DNA from: an uncultured bacterium
GTDB lineage: Bacteria; Cyanobacteriota; Vampirovibrionia; Gastranaerophilales; Gastranaerophilaceae
NCBI GenBank assembly: GCA_947428835.1
Contig: CANENE010000007.1
Coordinates: 33,865 to 97,864 of the forward strand
Length of the DNA: 64,000 nt
Direction: 5' to 3'
Below the pieces are notes generated by a model. It saw only the letters and a list, made by a program, of their open reading frames with translations, did not search any database and had not been told where the DNA came from. Shown here one piece after another: positions 62,713-64,000 of the stretch (positions are counted from its first letter, which is position 1; each line of letters opens with the position of its first letter). Both the position numbers and the translations under genes were made by a program.

Positions 62713-63354
62713 TTATTCCTCTTTTATCGAAAATCTTTCGTCTCTGCTGTATAAATATACAATTCCTGCAAGAGCAGTATAGAAAAGAAGTTCGAAACCT
62801 TCTTCAAAAATAAAGTTGTTGTTTGTGGCTTTTTCTGCAATTGCACCTAAAAAAGAGGAAATTCCCATAAACATTAAATTCCAAAAGGGAAGTTTGGTGT
62901 TTTTAATAAGTTCCCAAACATCTTTAAAAATACCTTTTATAATAAATAAAATTGCAACAAAGGCGATATAAAGACCATATGTTCCATGGACACATTTTCC
63001 CAAAGGAAAACCAAGTTGGGCATTAATTTCTCTCCAGGAATAAAATCTTCCGACTTCACCTTCAACAGGGAAAAATAATGTTCTTCCAAGATTAACTTCT
63101 CTAAGCATTATAATTAAAAGCGCAAAAATCACATATTTAAAAAATTTTTTGTTTTGTTTTGCAAAAATGCACATAAATAATATTGCAAATAATACACACA
63201 TTTGAATATTTTCAATCAATCCGTTTTCAAAGCCATAGCTTTGAGGCATATACTTGAGTGCCGGAAAAATAAGAATAAATACCATTAATGCAATGGAAGT
63301 TACAAAATGGAATTTAAAATCCACATGCGACTTAATAAAATTAATAAAATTCAA
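62713..63354 (-). CDS. Polytopic membrane protein, unknown family
   Basis: A 213-residue protein with about six membrane helices, for example FVTSIALMVFILIFPAL, CVLFAILFMCIF, YVIFALLIIML and LYIAFVAILFIIKGIF. Conserved-looking polar residues inside or near helices (IENIQM, LREVNLGR, IFEEGFELLFY) suggest an active site, but I recognise no family. The ORF is open to an ATG at 63498, but the TTG at 63354 has AAGGAGG five bases before it and starts just ahead of the first helix; the extra 48 residues look non-coding. Confidence 0.7.
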   Translation of the reverse strand: MNFINFIKSHVDFKFHFVTSIALMVFILIFPALKYMPQSYGFENGLIENIQMCVLFAILFMCIFAKQNKKFFKYVIFALLIIMLREVNLGRTLFFPVEGEVGRFYSWREINAQLGFPLGKCVHGTYGLYIAFVAILFIIKGIFKDVWELIKNTKLPFWNLMFMGISSFLGAIAEKATNNNFIFEEGFELLFYTALAGIVYLYSRDERFSIKEE

Positions 63355-63514
63355 AACTTCCTCCTTAAAATAAAATAATACCTCTAAATATAGCAGGCAA
63401 AAACGCATTTTGCAACCAGTATTTAAGTTTTTGTAAAACAGTAAACTTGTGGTTTTTTTCTGGATTACCGCGGGTTTCTTGAAAAGGAATTCTAGCAATA
63501 ATGAGTTCTGCGCA

Positions 63515-64000
63515 TTATCGTTTCAATCTTAAATACAAATCCTTGTAAAATTCAGCTGAAAAATAGTAACCGATTTTTTGGAAAAATATGTATTTTTTGG
63601 ATAAATAATTAAAGAATTTATAAATAAGAAATAGAAATGGCAGTATTATTACAAAACAGGGCTCTGTAAACGAAAATTTTATGGGTTTAATTTGTATAAA
63701 AATACTAAATGTATATGCGCATAATATATCTACTAAAAACAGTATGCAAAAAGCCGAAGCAGCATTCAAAGTATCCAGTTTTTTGAAAAGCCCGCATATT
63801 TTTGCATAGAAATAAATTATAAAACAGTATATGCTAATTCCAACAAATATGATGGAACCGGTATCCGGTCCGTCAAATGCACCCAAATCATGGCTATTTA
63901 AATATGGAGAAAATAACATGTGATATATAGAAAATAATATTAGTCTTCTCATTAATACCAAAAATATAGCAACCCTAAAGCAATAGTTTAATATTGCCTT
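63515..64000 (-). CDS. Membrane protein, 5' end outside window
   Basis: The frame has a Met near 63952, yet it stays open through 64000 with hydrophobic residues (NYCFRVAIFLVLMRRLILFS), so the true start probably lies beyond the right edge. At least 161 residues with four or more membrane helices are visible (IIFVGISIYCFIIYFY, AFCILFLVDILCAYTFSIF, FVIILPFLFLIYKFF). The tail is basic (YKDLYLRLKR). I recognise no family. It lies upstream of, and on the same strand as, the gene at 62713. Confidence 0.6.
   Translation of the reverse strand, partial: KAILNYCFRVAIFLVLMRRLILFSIYHMLFSPYLNSHDLGAFDGPDTGSIIFVGISIYCFIIYFYAKICGLFKKLDTLNAASAFCILFLVDILCAYTFSIFIQIKPIKFSFTEPCFVIILPFLFLIYKFFNYLSKKYIFFQKIGYYFSAEFYKDLYLRLKR

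Noticed and set aside
1..64000. CRISPR arrays, prophage, integrative elements
   Set aside because: No regularly spaced short repeats, cas genes, integrases, transposases or phage structural genes were found; repeats present are coding-domain repeats or REPIN-like units.

Overview
The window is AT-rich, gene-dense bacterial chromosome with no rRNA, tRNA, insertion sequence, prophage or CRISPR array that I can see. The gene set points to a Gram-negative-type envelope in a low-GC lineage: two very large AsmA-like proteins, a secreted protein with three SLH domains, a WecA/TagO-type polyprenyl-phosphate sugar transferase, an LCP-family enzyme, a CHASE2-GGDEF protein and a bacterial Ski2-like helicase. 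This combination, with many short secreted or Asn-rich orphan proteins, best fits the non-photosynthetic sister group of Cyanobacteria (Melainabacteria/Vampirovibrionia, probably gut Gastranaerophilales). That placement is an inference from gene content, not a search result.

Layout. 1-2625: 3' part of a repeat-rich, Cys-rich Lcl_C/DUF1566-like surface protein, its terminator and a REPIN-like element. 2681-12599: ferritin, pyruvate kinase, a minus-strand dnaJ-like/queE/decarboxylase group, metG, the SLH protein, pheS. 12693-20145: giant AsmA-like protein, CHASE2 diguanylate cyclase with a small upstream ORF, LCP protein. 20284-28679: a long plus-strand run (TPR protein, rlmN, HAD phosphatase, proS, a GatD-like protein lacking its catalytic residues, coaX, dut, Ski2-like helicase). 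28769-34923: small secreted proteins, rpoZ-like and purine nucleoside phosphorylase genes, two proteins with a shared N-terminal signature, and an M48-like protein without its catalytic residues. 34961-38383: nadA and a second AsmA-like protein. 38518-41482: a three-gene operon joining a GH13-like TIM-barrel protein with two ferritin-like diiron proteins. 41550-46019: large M16 peptidase, an acyl-CoA dehydratase activase-related protein, an XRE regulator. 46155-48068: a prepilin-type paralogue of the first gene, with the same terminator/REPIN arrangement and an orphan terminator. 48069-54585: a hypothetical gene, tagO/wecA, glyA, a tandem paralogue pair, typA, yraN. 54631-64000: gatA, membrane/TPR proteins, a phosphoesterase/glycosyltransferase pair, ispG, a small secreted protein and two membrane proteins, the last running off the window.

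Most promising for new biology: (1) a shared N-terminal signature (Met-x-Ile-Ser/Asn, then an Asn-rich stretch, then Ser-Phe-Gly/Lys/Gln) on four otherwise mostly unrelated proteins; (2) the TIM-barrel/diiron/Flp-like operon; (3) two pseudoenzymes (GatD-like and M48-like) whose folds look kept but whose catalytic residues are replaced; (4) the duplicated Lcl_C-like gene + terminator + REPIN cassette.

Metabolism visible here: lower glycolysis, MEP isoprenoid synthesis, NAD and CoA synthesis, one-carbon/serine metabolism, nucleotide sanitation and salvage, tRNA charging (Met, Phe, Pro) and Gln-tRNA amidotransfer, queuosine precursor synthesis and polyamine or amino-acid decarboxylation.
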